Below are positions 52,618 through 64,000 of a DNA stretch of 64,000 nucleotides, one piece after another. The DNA comes from Aspidiotus rigidus (Eukaryota; Arthropoda; Insecta; Hemiptera; Diaspididae): assembly GCA_035079385.1 (NCBI GenBank), contig JAVHKY010000049.1, forward strand, positions 496,001 through 560,000, in the 5' to 3' direction. A program made the position numbers and the translations under genes. The notes under the pieces are model-generated. The model did no database searches. It was not told the DNA's origin and worked only from the letters and a program-made list of their open reading frames with translations. Numbering within the stretch: position 1 is the stretch's first letter; each line of letters starts with the position of its first letter.

Positions 52618-54662
52618 TTATCGCGGACCAAGATGGAAACTACGTCTGCGATGACTTTTACTCTCTCTCATAGTCAAATATTCTTTACGACGTACACTAC
52701 ATCGTACATCTAGAATATGATTGATTTTTTGCACAATTTCCTCGGCAATCGGTTGTTCTGCTTCGAAGTCGTGATGTTTGAAATCGTTCCACGATAAAAA
52801 TTCAGGATAAGTGGAGTTCTGAGAATTTTCGTGCACCGAAGCTCTATCGTATACGAGTCTGAAGCAGTTGAAGGTAAAAATTAGTTCAGAGGATTTTAAT
52901 GCCATGATGATGATCGACCAATGTTTGAAAACATTTACCTCAAAACTGCTCGGTTATTAGATTTGGTTTCGGTTAAATCACAAGCCACGATGAAATCGAT
53001 ATCATAAGACGATGGTTTTCTCTTGGAAAAAAATTTACTACCAGTATTTTGTCTTAAAACTGGGTCAATATCAATTTTGTCTCCCGACACGCCTACAAAA
53101 TGATAACATATCGATTGAATTTCCCACACTCACAACTGTTTCTGTACAATATTATGAAAATACGGACCTAAATTCACTTCGACTTTTGATCGTACTCTAC
53201 TCAGAAGTAAGACTTTGTATGATTTGTACAACACCGCGTCTATAGCTGACATTTGATCGTGTAAAGGATTACTTTCTTCATTATCTGGAAAATTGATACT
53301 CGTATAGAAATAATCATAATATACACACCGCATTATGAAAATTCGTTCAACCTACCCCGCGAGGTTGCATCCGGATTGTCGTCATCTTTTGGAGAGAACG
53401 GAAATCTCACACTTCAAACCAAAAATTGTTGATAAGTACAAAGAATAGGAATGGAGGAACAATTGGAAAATCAAGTCATTACCTTTCAAGTGCTTTCACT
53501 TCGGAATCAATTTCATCGGAGCTGCGCTCGACCAGAGCTAATAATTTGAAAATAAATTTCGATACAGTTTCTTTCGGATCCAGGCAAGGAAATACCCAGT
53601 CAACTTCACCATCATCCTCAGCTATATGTAACCCATAGTAACTAACGTCTTCTCTACAGATAAAAAATAAAATAGTTTGTTATAGTAATAATTGAATAGT
53701 TCATATTCTGCAATTGAATAATTGTTTACTTTAATGGATAATCGGGATATTCCAATGAACATTTCCACAGAATGAAACCGATAAGCTCGCACACCTTCGC
53801 AGAAGAAATCACGCAAACAAACATAGGATAATTTCTGTGTTCAGGTCTCAACATTGTCAAAAATATGCCGTATTTTCGCACAGGTATACCAACTTGCGCC
53901 TGAAATGAAATGAATAACTGGTATATTCAAGTACATGTAAGAAATTGAGAAGCAAGTATAATGTCATTTACATTTCCGTCAAATTTGGCGTATTCTCGGA
54001 AAGGATTCTGGGAATGGAAATTATTGTTTTGTAGTTGTTTGGTCAGCAAAGATACTTTGTCTTCTGACGTTTTCTCGGTAATCGGTTTCAGACTGAACAT
54101 ATCTACTTTGTCTTCGTCTGAAAACGATAAACGATGGAGTAAGAATTTCGTAAATTCTCGGATTAAACTGAGATGAGGAGAACATTACCCGGTATCAATG
54201 TAAATGGTCGAGGATTTTGCCATTTTATACGAGTGATATTGGCGGCCTCTTTTTTTTCCCTTTCCATTTTTTCGAGACGAATGGCGGTATTTGAGCGTTG
54301 TCGCCGCACACCAAATTCGAGATCTATTGCATACATGCAGAATATCAGAGTGATTCATTCCGACAATCATCGTTACTGAGATAACTCTAATACCTGAGAC
54401 ATTATCCACGGAGTGAGAAGAGTGATCATCCTCTTCGTCGGTTTCTTCGATGCCGGGAAATTTATTTTGATCGGGAATAGTACGACATAAATTCTGCCCT
54501 GTCATGATCAATTCACTCATGCCTGAAAAACACAAAGAATTGTTCATATCTTATTCGAGTGAAATTATTGTTTTATTGAAGGAAATTACCAGTATCATCA
54601 CCAGAAATGAATGAATTCTGGATGTGAGACAGTAGCCAATGTCTGTTATCGTAAAAAGCCAT
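52618..54662 (-). CDS. Sin1: Sin1/MAPKAP1 orthologue, TOR complex 2 subunit (10 coding exons, 463 aa)
   Basis: Sin1 holds TORC2 together and presents AKT-type kinases to it. Coding exons: 54662-54590, 54522-54394, 54323-54189, 54117-53972, 53899-53730, 53653-53483, 53411-53356, 53284-53168, 53092-52939, 52858-52618; splice phases agree throughout. Hallmarks: N-terminal [33 protein letters not shown] (~90); [12 protein letters not shown]; the CRIM domain (~150-270) with [17 protein letters not shown]; the PH domain (~315-450) with [27 protein letters not shown], and ..[13 protein letters not shown]. Between CRIM and PH only about 58 residues remain, where the human protein has about 115 including the Ras-binding domain; the introns there are 71-75 bp, leaving no room for a missed exon. 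Exon 7 (53411-53356) has the weakest acceptor. Head-to-head with the Ly6-type gene. Confidence 0.94.
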
Positions 54663-55475
54663 CGAGTTCTGTTGCAGCTTACTTCGATAAATTCATTGAA
54701 AAGAAAATGAGAAATGAAGATTCATCACCATAGAATAGAAATATTAATACAGAATGACGAAGTCTAATCTATCCACCCTTGACTACTTCATATTTCATAA
54801 TCGTTAGGCCTACATATATAATATGTTACCACTAGTTTTGATTTTAGACTGTTCAAGCAGTGTTCTAGTATTCACGACTCATTTTTATATCAAAACTCAC
54901 AGACCGGAATCCTGTTCACTTTTAACTGAACTCTTCAACTCTGCTCTTCAGTTTTCAAGTCCTCTGGGATTATTTCAAAAAAAATTGCAATTTTGTTTAT
55001 CAGTGGAGGTTGCGAGCCGGGCAAACAACAACAAAAATAAACCTAACAGGAACAGAGGTGGAAACGCTGCAGCTGCTGTACTTGATGTGAAATTTAATTT
55101 TTGTCGAGTATCGTTTTGTTTTCACAATTTTTTCATGTCGATTTCTGATGAAAAATTTTACTTCCTGCTCCGTTTCATTTCCATAGTTCTAGATCACTAT
55201 TTTCTTTCTGATTGAAACTAAGTCAAAACCTCGAAACTAGCGAACCTACATTCGTGTACGAATCATGAATCATGATTCTTAATCGTTCTTTGCTCGTAGA
55301 ATGAGTCATCGAATCGAAGTTCGAGTTCCGAATTCGAAGGTAAACATTTTGAATTTTGGTGGAGTTGGAAATTCTAACTTCGTACCGGAATTTTTCGAAA
55401 TTTTGCTACTCATGGATGAAAATAAAATGTGTTTTATTGTTGTGTAATATTGCTGAACGAAGTATTATTTTCAGA
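54663..55475. promoter_or_regulatory. shared upstream region of Sin1 and the Ly6-type gene
   Basis: 813 bp between two divergent start codons. A 5' UTR intron for the Ly6-type gene is possible because TTATTTTCAG sits just before its ATG. A frame at 54823-55215 runs through but lacks any motif. Confidence 0.4.
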
Positions 55476-56896
55476 ATGAATCGTATCGTAACAATCTCGT
55501 ATTTTCTTTTGATAGTAGCCGTCGTCCGTCCTGGTAAGTTTGAATTATATTATGTGAAATTTGGGTGTGGTGAGAGATGAAAACTCGTTAGAATTGACTA
55601 ATTCTTTTCAATTAATGCATTTCAATGCAACAGTCGTCTTGTTCAAACGATGGATGACGTTTAGTGCTATATTTCAAATGCAGTAATCTTCAATAGAATG
55701 CGATAGAGAATGAACTCTAGGTTCACAAATTGTCTTTATTCAGAATCTCTCACCCAACACTGACAGCATACTCACATTTCACAATGTGCTTTTCATTTTA
55801 CCTGGTATTTTCGTCCAATATTTAATACATGTTACCTACCATTTTTTTTTATTTACAGCATCATCTATACTCTGTTATCAATGTGTTTCTACACATCCTG
55901 GCTGTGGATCTCCTTTTCAATGGATCTGGTATAAAAGCACTTATTGTCCAGAAGACGATGACGTATGTGTGAAAGTAATCGAACGAAAAGATAGTGAGTA
56001 TATCCAGGATTACATCTCTTACTCCTTCCCGCATTATTTTAGTTTCGTTTTCTGATACGTTCCTATTCTTGTTACGCAGGTGAAGAAATAATCACTAGAG
56101 ATTGCCTTAGCTCAATCAAAGGATTCAGAACGGACATTCCCGCCGATCATTACGAAGGGTGCAGAGCGAGTACTTACGACCCTAAATTAGCTAATTATGT
56201 AAATAATTCCATTAAAGAAATTGATATCAAACGGTAAGTGACTAAAAAAGAATAGATACAGTTTTATTATTTAATGTGGTAAATAACTCTTCATCAAATT
56301 GAAGTGTGGTCGTTTTGATGGACTGTCCTAGCCCCTCTTGCTCTTCTTTTATGTATTTTCTTTATCGAAACTCATCATTTAGATTCGATCGTGGATTACT
56401 ACCAGAAAATGGTGTGATAATTTAGCATTATACACTCGTGAATGTTGATAGAGATGGACTTGACCGCTGCAGAAATCGTTTGAGACGTTCCTCTAGTTTT
56501 TGAACATCGTAGATCTTATTCTTCGCCATTCCCTATGTTTGCTGATTGGTATCAAAAGATCGGCGAAAATTTTCCTTCACGAATACCGTAGATTTTCGAA
56601 TGTTCCGCATAAATTCGGAATAATCAATAATTTTTGAAGTCTCTCTAACTTCATGAAGATGAAGAAGGAGAAAAAGTTTCACGAGTCCCCCGTATTAATA
56701 GGTCTAAAATTTCTTATGCATCAACGTAATAATCATTATTCGTCTCATTTTATATTGCAGGGACTACTACGACTCCGTAACTTTCTGCTTTTGTTACTTT
56801 GACCATTGGTGTAATGCGGGATCTCATATTCAGAATTCCAATTTCTTTCTGGCTATTGTTGTGATGGTTTTTCTATGGAGGACATTCCACTCGTAG
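55476..56896 (+). CDS. Ly6/uPAR-type GPI-anchored protein, Quiver/Sleepless-like (4 coding exons, 160 aa)
   Basis: A small three-finger protein, expected on the outer face of the plasma membrane. Exons: 55476-55533, 55859-55993, 56080-56233, 56761-56896; phases agree. A signal peptide occupies about residues 1-20 (FLLIVAVV). The mature part has ten cysteines, opening CYQCVSTHPGCG and closing FCFCYFDHWCN, the Ly6 end pattern. It has YCPEDDDVCVK, GFRTDIPADHYEGC, and one N-glycosylation sequon (NNS). The hydrophobic C-terminus FFLAIVVMVFLW followed by a short tail fits a GPI signal. Insect relatives such as Quiver/Sleepless, Boudin and Crok modulate channels or septate junctions; which of these this one matches cannot be told by eye. 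Confidence 0.92.
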
Positions 56897-59725
56897 TTCA
56901 TGACTTGTAGTACGATAATGCGCGACTGTATCTTAAGCATTGTTTATACCTGAAGTCACCATTCGATCTAATAAGTCTCACTTATTTTTTAACTTTTCTA
57001 TTTTTTATTATTTTTTGTATTTGTATTCTTATTGCATAATTTTATACTTGAAAGATTACTTCTTATAGTCCTCACTATTTATTTGCGCGTCTCAATACTC
57101 GAAGGTGTTCACTGTTCATTCGATCATTTTTTTTTTTATCTAAGCTCTGAAATTCATAAATTAATGTGATGTATGTCTTCGACTTCCCCAAATGATGATT
57201 AGTATTTGTGTTGAATGTCAGTATTTATATTTCTTTTTTTTAAGTTTGAAGATTCATCGAAGCCGTCCATTATTCCCCATTTATTTGTATAGTCGTTCCT
57301 ATTCTTGGATCTTTAATTTAACCTACCATTCGATAATGTTAAGTTTTTATATTGTTGTGCGAGTGGTAAATCGTAAAGTGATTATCGTACAGAAATGTAA
57401 AAATAAGTTGTTTGAATTTTGTATTTCATAAATCTATTTCGTTGAAATACATCAAACGTAAAATGCAATCAAACGTGAATCTTTATTGAAATTCAATAAA
57501 AAGAAATCAAAGTTTAAGTAAAGAGAGCATCGAGAATAGAAAGTTAATTTTTGATGAAGAATATGCGCGAAAGATTTTTGCCTTCCAATCTTAGATATTT
57601 GGTTTTTGTTGTTTATCTTGACGGGGCATTTGCTATTAAAATTTGTGTTTCGAAATTTTAATGATGGTGAAGTACGAGTATAAAGCATTTTTGTGTATTC
57701 GCATCAAAAGAATGTCAATGACCATCTCCTGATCGAGGAGCAAAAATGGACTCGCGACCGTTACAATTTTAAGACGTGGTGACATCGACAGCTCAGAGGA
57801 ATTTAGAAGTTGTTGTCAACAAGGTGTTTTAGTCTGCTAAGCACAATCATCGATAATCGATTTTGGGTTTAGATGGAGCAAACTTTCTTTTTCTGAAGCC
57901 TTAATCCTAATTTTAGATATCAGGCTATCAGCATTTCTTGGGTTTCAGTTCCTCGAGTTGAGCGGTAGAAGTGTCAAATTCTCAGGCAGGAATATTTTCT
58001 AAAAACCGACTTCCAAAGAGGCATCTTGCAATTAGGAAATTGATCTATCTCTGTATCTTGCAACACCTTTCATTCTAAAGAAACGTATAATCCGTACTTG
58101 AAATTACAATGTAAAAAGATGTACGTTTCTGTTCAGTCTTTAACCATGTATTTTATTTTCTGAGCTAATTTGTCAAACTCAATAGCCCAGAAAACACGAT
58201 GAGCAAATTATCGGTTGATTCATATGGCTACGTCATGACACTTCAAGCATTTTTGTTATATAGCGCGGTTGATATCCTATAAAACGTGTACCTAACTTCA
58301 TTCTGCACCATGATTAATGACTTTTTTTTTTGTACGTCATAATTGTTTGATCCGAGATGTAATTTTTACATACACGGAATTCATCACCTCCAGAAGACAA
58401 TGCGACTCAGTTCATTTACCCCATATTTAATGAGGAAAAAAAAGTCTCACATTCCTGTATTCGTCATCAATCGATGTTCCGAGTTATTGAAGAAATCGGG
58501 AAATTTCGAATACTGTAAATGAACCAAAAACGAAAATGATCCGAAATGCATAATATTATGAATTATTTTCAGTTGCGACGGTAGCTTTTTTTTTTCTGTC
58601 ATTATCTTCGAGGTATTCGAAAAAAGATGAACAACCGTCAATTTCTTTCGAAAAATTTTACCTAAAAATATTTCATACGTGAACAATGTAGGTAGCGAAA
58701 ATCAACAAACGTGGCTCGATGCACGAAAAATCGATTAAGAGGTGAATCAAATAAATGACCCCGCAAGATATTTAAATTATAATTACTGTATGAGGCGAGT
58801 ACAGAAGGTGTCACTATCGAATAGCAGGACTCATTTCATTTATTCGTTCGTTGTCATTGTAGTCGTCATCCAACTACGAATTATGAAGAGTGAAATTACG
58901 TGCTCAGCAACACTCTTCGCTTTTTTTCGATCCTTCTACATAATTCAGCGATGATCTTAATTACTGACCAAAGAATAGTAATTCTAATTCTTTTTTCGTT
59001 TTTTCTCTTTTTTTTTAGCTAGTAAAAAAATCATTTTTTGTGCCTCACGTAGATGCTGATACGTGCAATTAATTAAGTTGTCTATTGGAACGTGACAAAA
59101 ATAATTATATTTTTACCCATATTACATTACATATAAGTTAACGACAATCGCTCTTCGTTGAATAAAATTTGTATATTTTTAAAAAGTCTAAATTTACCGT
59201 ACTCGTGTCAGTTGATCGTACGTGACCCTTTTAAATTTTCGTGATACTAATGAATTGACGCTGATGTATTCTTCCTTTTTTTTAGCTGCATTTTAATTGC
59301 TCGATATTGCTATTTTTACGACGGAAAATAGACGAGATCATTTATGAGGGAAACGATTTGATTTTTTTTTTTCAATCTGTCGTTCACAAAAAATTTCTGT
59401 GGACCGAAATGGTCCTCGAGAATTTCGATTACTATCTTAACTTCGCCCCGATAACCGAAAAAAACAAACATTAATTAAAATGATCTACAGTTTTGTTGCA
59501 AATAGTTTATCAAGAATCCTACGAATTCTGATGTAAACTCGGCATCACAATGAATGAGGGAAAAGCACGAATACGAGTTGATGGCGGAGTCATAAGCAAT
59601 CTTAGACTTGTAGGTGATACTACGCTGTGTGCCTAGTCACCTACCAGGTTTTGTATTGGCCGTTTCTTCATTTTACAAATTTATTAAAATTAATAGTAGG
59701 TATATTACTATTCACTTCGTTTTTT
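56897..59725. other. 3' UTR and intergenic, no further gene recognised
   Basis: A candidate poly(A) signal AATAAA lies near 57490. The rest is AT-rich with short frames only; I looked on the minus strand for a further exon of the gene at 59726-63592 and did not find one. Confidence 0.45.
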
Positions 59726-61211
59726 TCATTTGGATTGAATGAATTCTTGAGTGAGATCTCTTACTGAGATTATCACCTGTCCAATATTGTCCGCTAATTG
59801 CGAGGCTATACGAATATAAGCTGGCGGTTGGGTGGGGCACCTGAATGCTTTGACGACTTCCTCAGATTCATATCTTCTCGAACGGGTAGAATTTTCGGAT
59901 CGATCTTTGCTTTTGTACGAGACTTCGTTCTTGTAAAAACGGTAATATTGACTTCGTCCTGTTTTACCTTTTGTAACTGAGACATTATCTCCGAAGATAG
60001 TTTTCATCGCCTTCTCACAGATAGAAAGACGCTCATTTTCTTTCAGTTCGTCGATGTCAATTACCGCATCTTTCATACCGAGTTTCTCCATGAATTGGTC
60101 TAGTATTAGACCAACCTCTTCTAGCTTATCGATGGATGCATTAAGATCATCATCGTCTCCTCTATATTTGTCAATGTCCAATGATTTGATGACTTCAGTA
60201 AGATTTTTCGAGCGAGGTAGATTATCTTCTTGCCATTTTTTATCCCGGTTGTCATTCTTTTTGTAGACTGTAACAGAGGTGAGTCGAGATCAGTCAAGCT
60301 GAATATGGATTGCTAGAACGCCTACAGATAGACCGCAGGGCTAGCAAATGCTCTTTAAATTTTATATTTAAATGTTGATGGCAGGTGAGGTCCATATGAG
60401 ATCATTAAGTAAGTATTTACATTCTGCCTAAATATGAAAAACTGAAATTCCGGGTACAAACGATAACCATCACATCATCTCATAACTACAAACTGATGAG
60501 AACAAGTTTTCTATGTACCACAAAATTGCGAAAGGAGCTCTTAATCGAGGTTCATGTGTAACGAAAACTCGACCCTATTAATCTGGAAAATTTAATGAAT
60601 CTGCCAAACCCTAGAATTGGAGCTCACTAAGTTAGGTAGAATTATGTTAATTCAGAGAGTGGGATTATCTCGATTCGTCGAACATGTCTTTGAATCTGGC
60701 GACATTTACTTTTGTGGAGGGGATGAAACGAGAAAAGTACACAGATGTAAAATTGATTTTTTGCGTAAAAATCGTGAGTTTTTGTTTTTTTTGTTTTTTT
60801 TTTTTTGATGAAACGAAAACGAAAAATAATAGGTGTACATGATCGAGGAGACTTTTGTAGTATTATTAAATTTTCTGGCATAGCCAAATAAGAGAAAATC
60901 AGGTTCCATATCTTTTATATTTTATCAGTCATCATGAAATATTTAAGTCTAGGCTTCTACTAGGTCAAGTGTTCGTGAGATATTATTCGTTTACCCCTTT
61001 ACCTATCTTGGCGTCGTATAAGTCTTCTATGAGAAATACGAGGTAGCGCGAACTCGCTCCGCTCGTTCGCCCCCCGTCTCGCTGTTGTATTGGAATGGTA
61101 TGTGACATTTCAAGTCTAGGGGACTTGGAAAAATTTCGACTATCCAGCCTTTATTTATTTAATTATTTAATTATTCAATTATTTAATTATTTAATTATTT
61201 AATTATTGAAT

Positions 61212-61251
<40 letters not shown>

Positions 61252-62277
61252 TTATTAATTCTTGTACTAGGTCAAGTGTTCATGAGATATTATTCGTTTA
61301 CCCCTTTACCTATCTTGGCGTCGTATAAGTCTTGTATGGAAAACATTTTGAGGTAATTATGGGTGTTCTATATTTTGAGGTATCAACTTTCGGTGGGGCG
61401 AACGAGCGATCTCGCTGTTGTATTGGAATGGTATGAGAAAATTCAAGTCTTTTTTGAGAAATATGAGGTAGCGCGAACTCGCGGAATGGTATGAGACAAT
61501 TCAAGTCTAGGGGACTCGGAAAAATTTCGATTATCCAGCCATATATGATAGGAAGAGGAACTTGGAAAACTTTACCTATCTTGGCGTCGTATAAGTCTTC
61601 TATGAGAAATATGAGGTAGCGCGAACTCGCTCCGCTCGTTCGCCCCCTGTCTCGCTGTTGTATTGGAATGGTGTGAGACAATTCAAGTCTAAGGGACCCC
61701 TCTAATTATTAATTATATTAATTATTTAATTATTTTATTATTTATTTATTTATTTAATTATTTAATTATTAATTAATTAATTATTTATTATTATTACGCG
61801 GGGTGTACTCGCGAGTTTCAAAATCGGGGTCCGGCGAGAGAAAAGACATGGAACATGTCAAAATTTTCTAATTATTAATTATATTAATTATTTAATTATT
61901 TATTTATTTAATTATTTAATTATTTAAATATTTGATTATTAATTAATTAATTAATTAATTAATTAATTAATTATTTATTATTATTACGCGGGGTGTACTC
62001 GCGAATTTCTGAATCACCCACGGGGTAGAGATTTTCCAATTATTAATTATATTAATTATTTAATTATTTATTTATTTAATTATTTAATTATATTAATTAT
62101 TTATTTATTTAATTATTGAATTATTGAATTATTTAATTATTTAATTATTAATTAATTAATTATTTATTATTATTACGCGGGGTGACTCGCGAATTTCTGA
62201 ATCACCCACGGGGTAGAGATTTTCCAATTATTAATTATATTAATTATTTAATTATTTATTTATTTATTTAATTATTT

Positions 62278-62308
<31 letters not shown>

Positions 62309-63592
62309 ATTAATTATTATTATTACGTGGGGTGTACTCGCGAATTTCTGAATCACCCACGGGGTAGAGATTTCTCTTGACGGGGGGGGGGAGGGGGGGT
62401 GTACTCGCAAGTTTCAAAATCGGGGTCCGGCGAGAGAAAAGACATGGAACATGTCAAAACTTGAGATATTTGAGTAGAGTAGGAATCCTATTTTATGGAA
62501 TTTATCCGTGTGTCCAACGTAGATGACTTACTTGGAGGAGTAGGACGTTACGTTATGGTCAGACTTTGATAGGAAAGCTGAGGGTGGCAGCAACACGGAT
62601 TGAGATTAAATATTTTTCTATGTTCTCCCTCTGATACCTGGTATACAGCTCCAAGGTTGAAATTGTTCGCAATCCCCCTTCTCGATACATATCTAGCTCA
62701 AGAGTCGACATTTTTTATGGTGTCTTGAAATCTTATTGGAAGTTGTTTGGTTGTCTATGCCCCCCGCCTTTCTGCACGAAACGATTTCAAAGGACTCAAT
62801 CTGAGAAAAATCTCCGCAAGCATGAGCAAATTGTAGTTCCCAAAATGCAGAGCTCTAGCCTACATTTGGACTTGAAGAAATCTGTAGTATTTAAAATATC
62901 AAAACTCTGAGCTATTCTTTGTACTTGGATTGTGAACTTTTTTGAAGACAGTAAAATGTATAAATTTCGGTGCCCATTATACTTACTTTTGTGAATCGAA
63001 TTTGCGATGATAAATTCGTAGCCGACGATACCGAAAACAGGATGCTCTTTGATTTCGTTTTTCTTCACGAAAGCCCAAAGATTTGTTCCTTTTTCGCCCA
63101 GACACGTTACATTTATGTAAATTTCTGGTACGGTTGGACAAGCGAAGGCTTTAGTTAAAGTGAGATTATCGACTTTGGAACTACCGGTGTCTTCACTGCT
63201 TCCAGTAAGTATTTCTGTATCACGTTCATTTTCACCTTGTGAATCGTCATCTTCATCAGTTGATATGTCTCCAGTCGCAGTCTGTTTGTCGTCAGGGTCA
63301 ATTCTACTTGCGGAGTTTTTGACATTCCAATGCGGCTCTTCATTACTGTTCGTTTTCCCGTTTGAATTCGCGTCTGTGTCCATTACAGATACTTCCTGTT
63401 TGTCTCCAGTCAAGATATAGTATCTACTTGTTTGCCATTTAACATCTTTTAAAAAATGTGCACCTATTTCTGGAGCAATATTCATCGCTCGTGTACACAT
63501 TTGAAGACGTTGTTCTTCTGAAACCTCATCATCGTCGAACGCGGAAGGTATTACATCTCCAGTTGACGTATTCAGTATTTCTGTAGCATTAG
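59726..63592 (-). CDS. unrecognised protein with two diverged copies of one module (two exons, partial)
   Basis: Upstream exon 63592-62987 (acceptor CTTCAG, donor GTAAGT, phase 1 at both ends). Downstream exon 60267-59726 (acceptor TGTTACAG, phase 1, stop at 59726). The phases join. Both exons show the same ordered motifs: E..RL..C..AM, then SRYY/SQYY with a following EVS, then KAFxCPTxPxxYI. In the first exon a ~90-residue acidic, Ser/Asp-rich stretch is inserted between them; it also runs on with TNLWAFVKKNEI..VFGIVGYEF. I recognise no family. The start is not seen; more 5' exons should lie beyond 64 kb. The downstream exon also has a donor GTAAGAG shortly before its stop, so another end is possible. 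It may be two neighbouring paralogues rather than one gene. Confidence 0.6.
61000..61690 (+). repeat. repeat block with GCGCGAACTCGCTCCGCTCG units
   Basis: The phrase GTCGTATAAGTCTTCTATGAG, then GAGGTAGCGCGAACTCG, then CTCGCTGTTGTATTGGAATG, recurs near 61012, 61318-61470 (rearranged) and 61583. It lies in the presumed intron of the gene at 59726-63592. A related GGAGCGAGTGAG occurs at 23785. Confidence 0.7.
61149..61256. repeat. ATTT/AATT microsatellite
   Basis: Runs of (TTATTTAA)n then (TTTA)n. Confidence 0.85.
61697..62460 (+). repeat. composite minisatellite: GC-rich core alternating with AT-rich microsatellite
   Basis: A core with ACGCGGGGTGTACTCGCGA occurs at about 61796, 61986, 62174 and 62330 (the last with ACGTGG), with a partial fifth near 62397. 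Each of the first four is preceded by ~70-110 bp of ATTA/ATTT microsatellite. Three cores continue TTTCTGAATCACCCACGGGG; the first and last instead continue TTTCAAAATCGGGGTCCGG. Confidence 0.85.
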
Positions 63593-63699
63593 CTGAAGTC
63601 GGAAAGAGAATGAGAGTATGATTATTTGTGATAGATAAGGGGTGACATTTCATTCCTGTCTATCTATAAGGCTAGCAACCGAGTCTCTTCCTCTAAAAG

Positions 63700-64000
63700 A
63701 AAAGAAGGATAAAAATATGGATACTTCCTGCGCTGCCAGTAACGATGGTTTGAGCTATGCCTCATCGTCGTGTAGTATACTGGGCTATACTAGATTTAAC
63801 ATACAGTATACAAAGCTGTACTTCGCTTAACTTCCAGCACACGAGGCCTTAACTCAATTTCTTAGCCTTCATTATACTGAAAAACGAAATGTTGGCCGGG
63901 GAGTACCTTGACCTTATTCTGGGATATTCGTAAGATATCGGTTAAGGACTCATACGAGTACAATCAGGGGAGTGTGACCTCACCAGGATATGATATTTGG
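63700..64000. repeat. degenerate dispersed repeat at the window edge
   Basis: ACTAGATTTAACATACAGTATAC and CCTTCATTATACT match text at 7550-7760 and 23805-23840. No exon seen. Confidence 0.45.

Noticed and set aside
54823..55215. 130-codon open frame in the Sin1/Ly6 intergenic region
   Set aside because: No motif, low-complexity NNKNK and GGNAAAA stretches, no splice partners. Treated as non-coding upstream sequence.

Overview
The window is animal nuclear DNA, most likely from an insect or another arthropod. It contains split genes with GT-AG introns of about 70-150 bp, recognisable animal-only gene families, and a heavy load of eukaryotic transposons (Penelope-like, hAT, a non-LTR fragment, a tRNA-like SINE, long foldback elements). 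The species cannot be fixed from the sequence. There is nothing prokaryotic, no CRISPR array and no rRNA.

Layout. 1-26 kb is gene-poor and repeat-rich. A Penelope-like fragment opens the window. Two related foldback elements follow (3651-6040 and 10243-14442); each is a giant palindrome built from ~0.7 kb outer arms and ~150 bp internal repeats that change orientation at the centre. Next come tandem and dispersed repeats rich in TGACGTCA palindromes (6-8 kb, 15-16 kb), a head-to-head pair of Penelope-like copies (19548-23038), and a fourth fragment of a different subfamily (24.0-24.8 kb). 26828-29954 is an apparently intact hAT transposon with a two-exon transposase and a perfect 8-bp target duplication. 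31475-33914 is a second inverted-repeat element that holds unrelated ORFs and a poly(T) tract. 34-45 kb has almost no genes; it holds a hAT remnant, a non-LTR reverse-transcriptase fragment, and several small perfect or near-perfect hairpins, two of which share a conserved loop.

46-57 kb is the gene island. FAM91A1 (+, 16 coding exons, 839 aa, trans-Golgi vesicle capture) lies tail-to-tail with Sin1/MAPKAP1 (-, 10 coding exons, 463 aa, TOR complex 2). Sin1 lies head-to-head with a Ly6/uPAR-type GPI-anchored protein gene (+, 4 coding exons, 160 aa). I rebuilt these models by hand from frame-consistent splice sites. 59.7-63.6 kb has two exons (-) of a protein I do not recognise. They carry two diverged copies of one module and are separated by an intron filled with AT-rich microsatellites and a GC-rich minisatellite.

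The genes are not an operon and share no single pathway. The most notable observations are the foldback palindromes, the two-member hairpin family with a conserved loop, a Sin1 lacking most of the Ras-binding region, the unrecognised two-module protein, and the intact hAT element.
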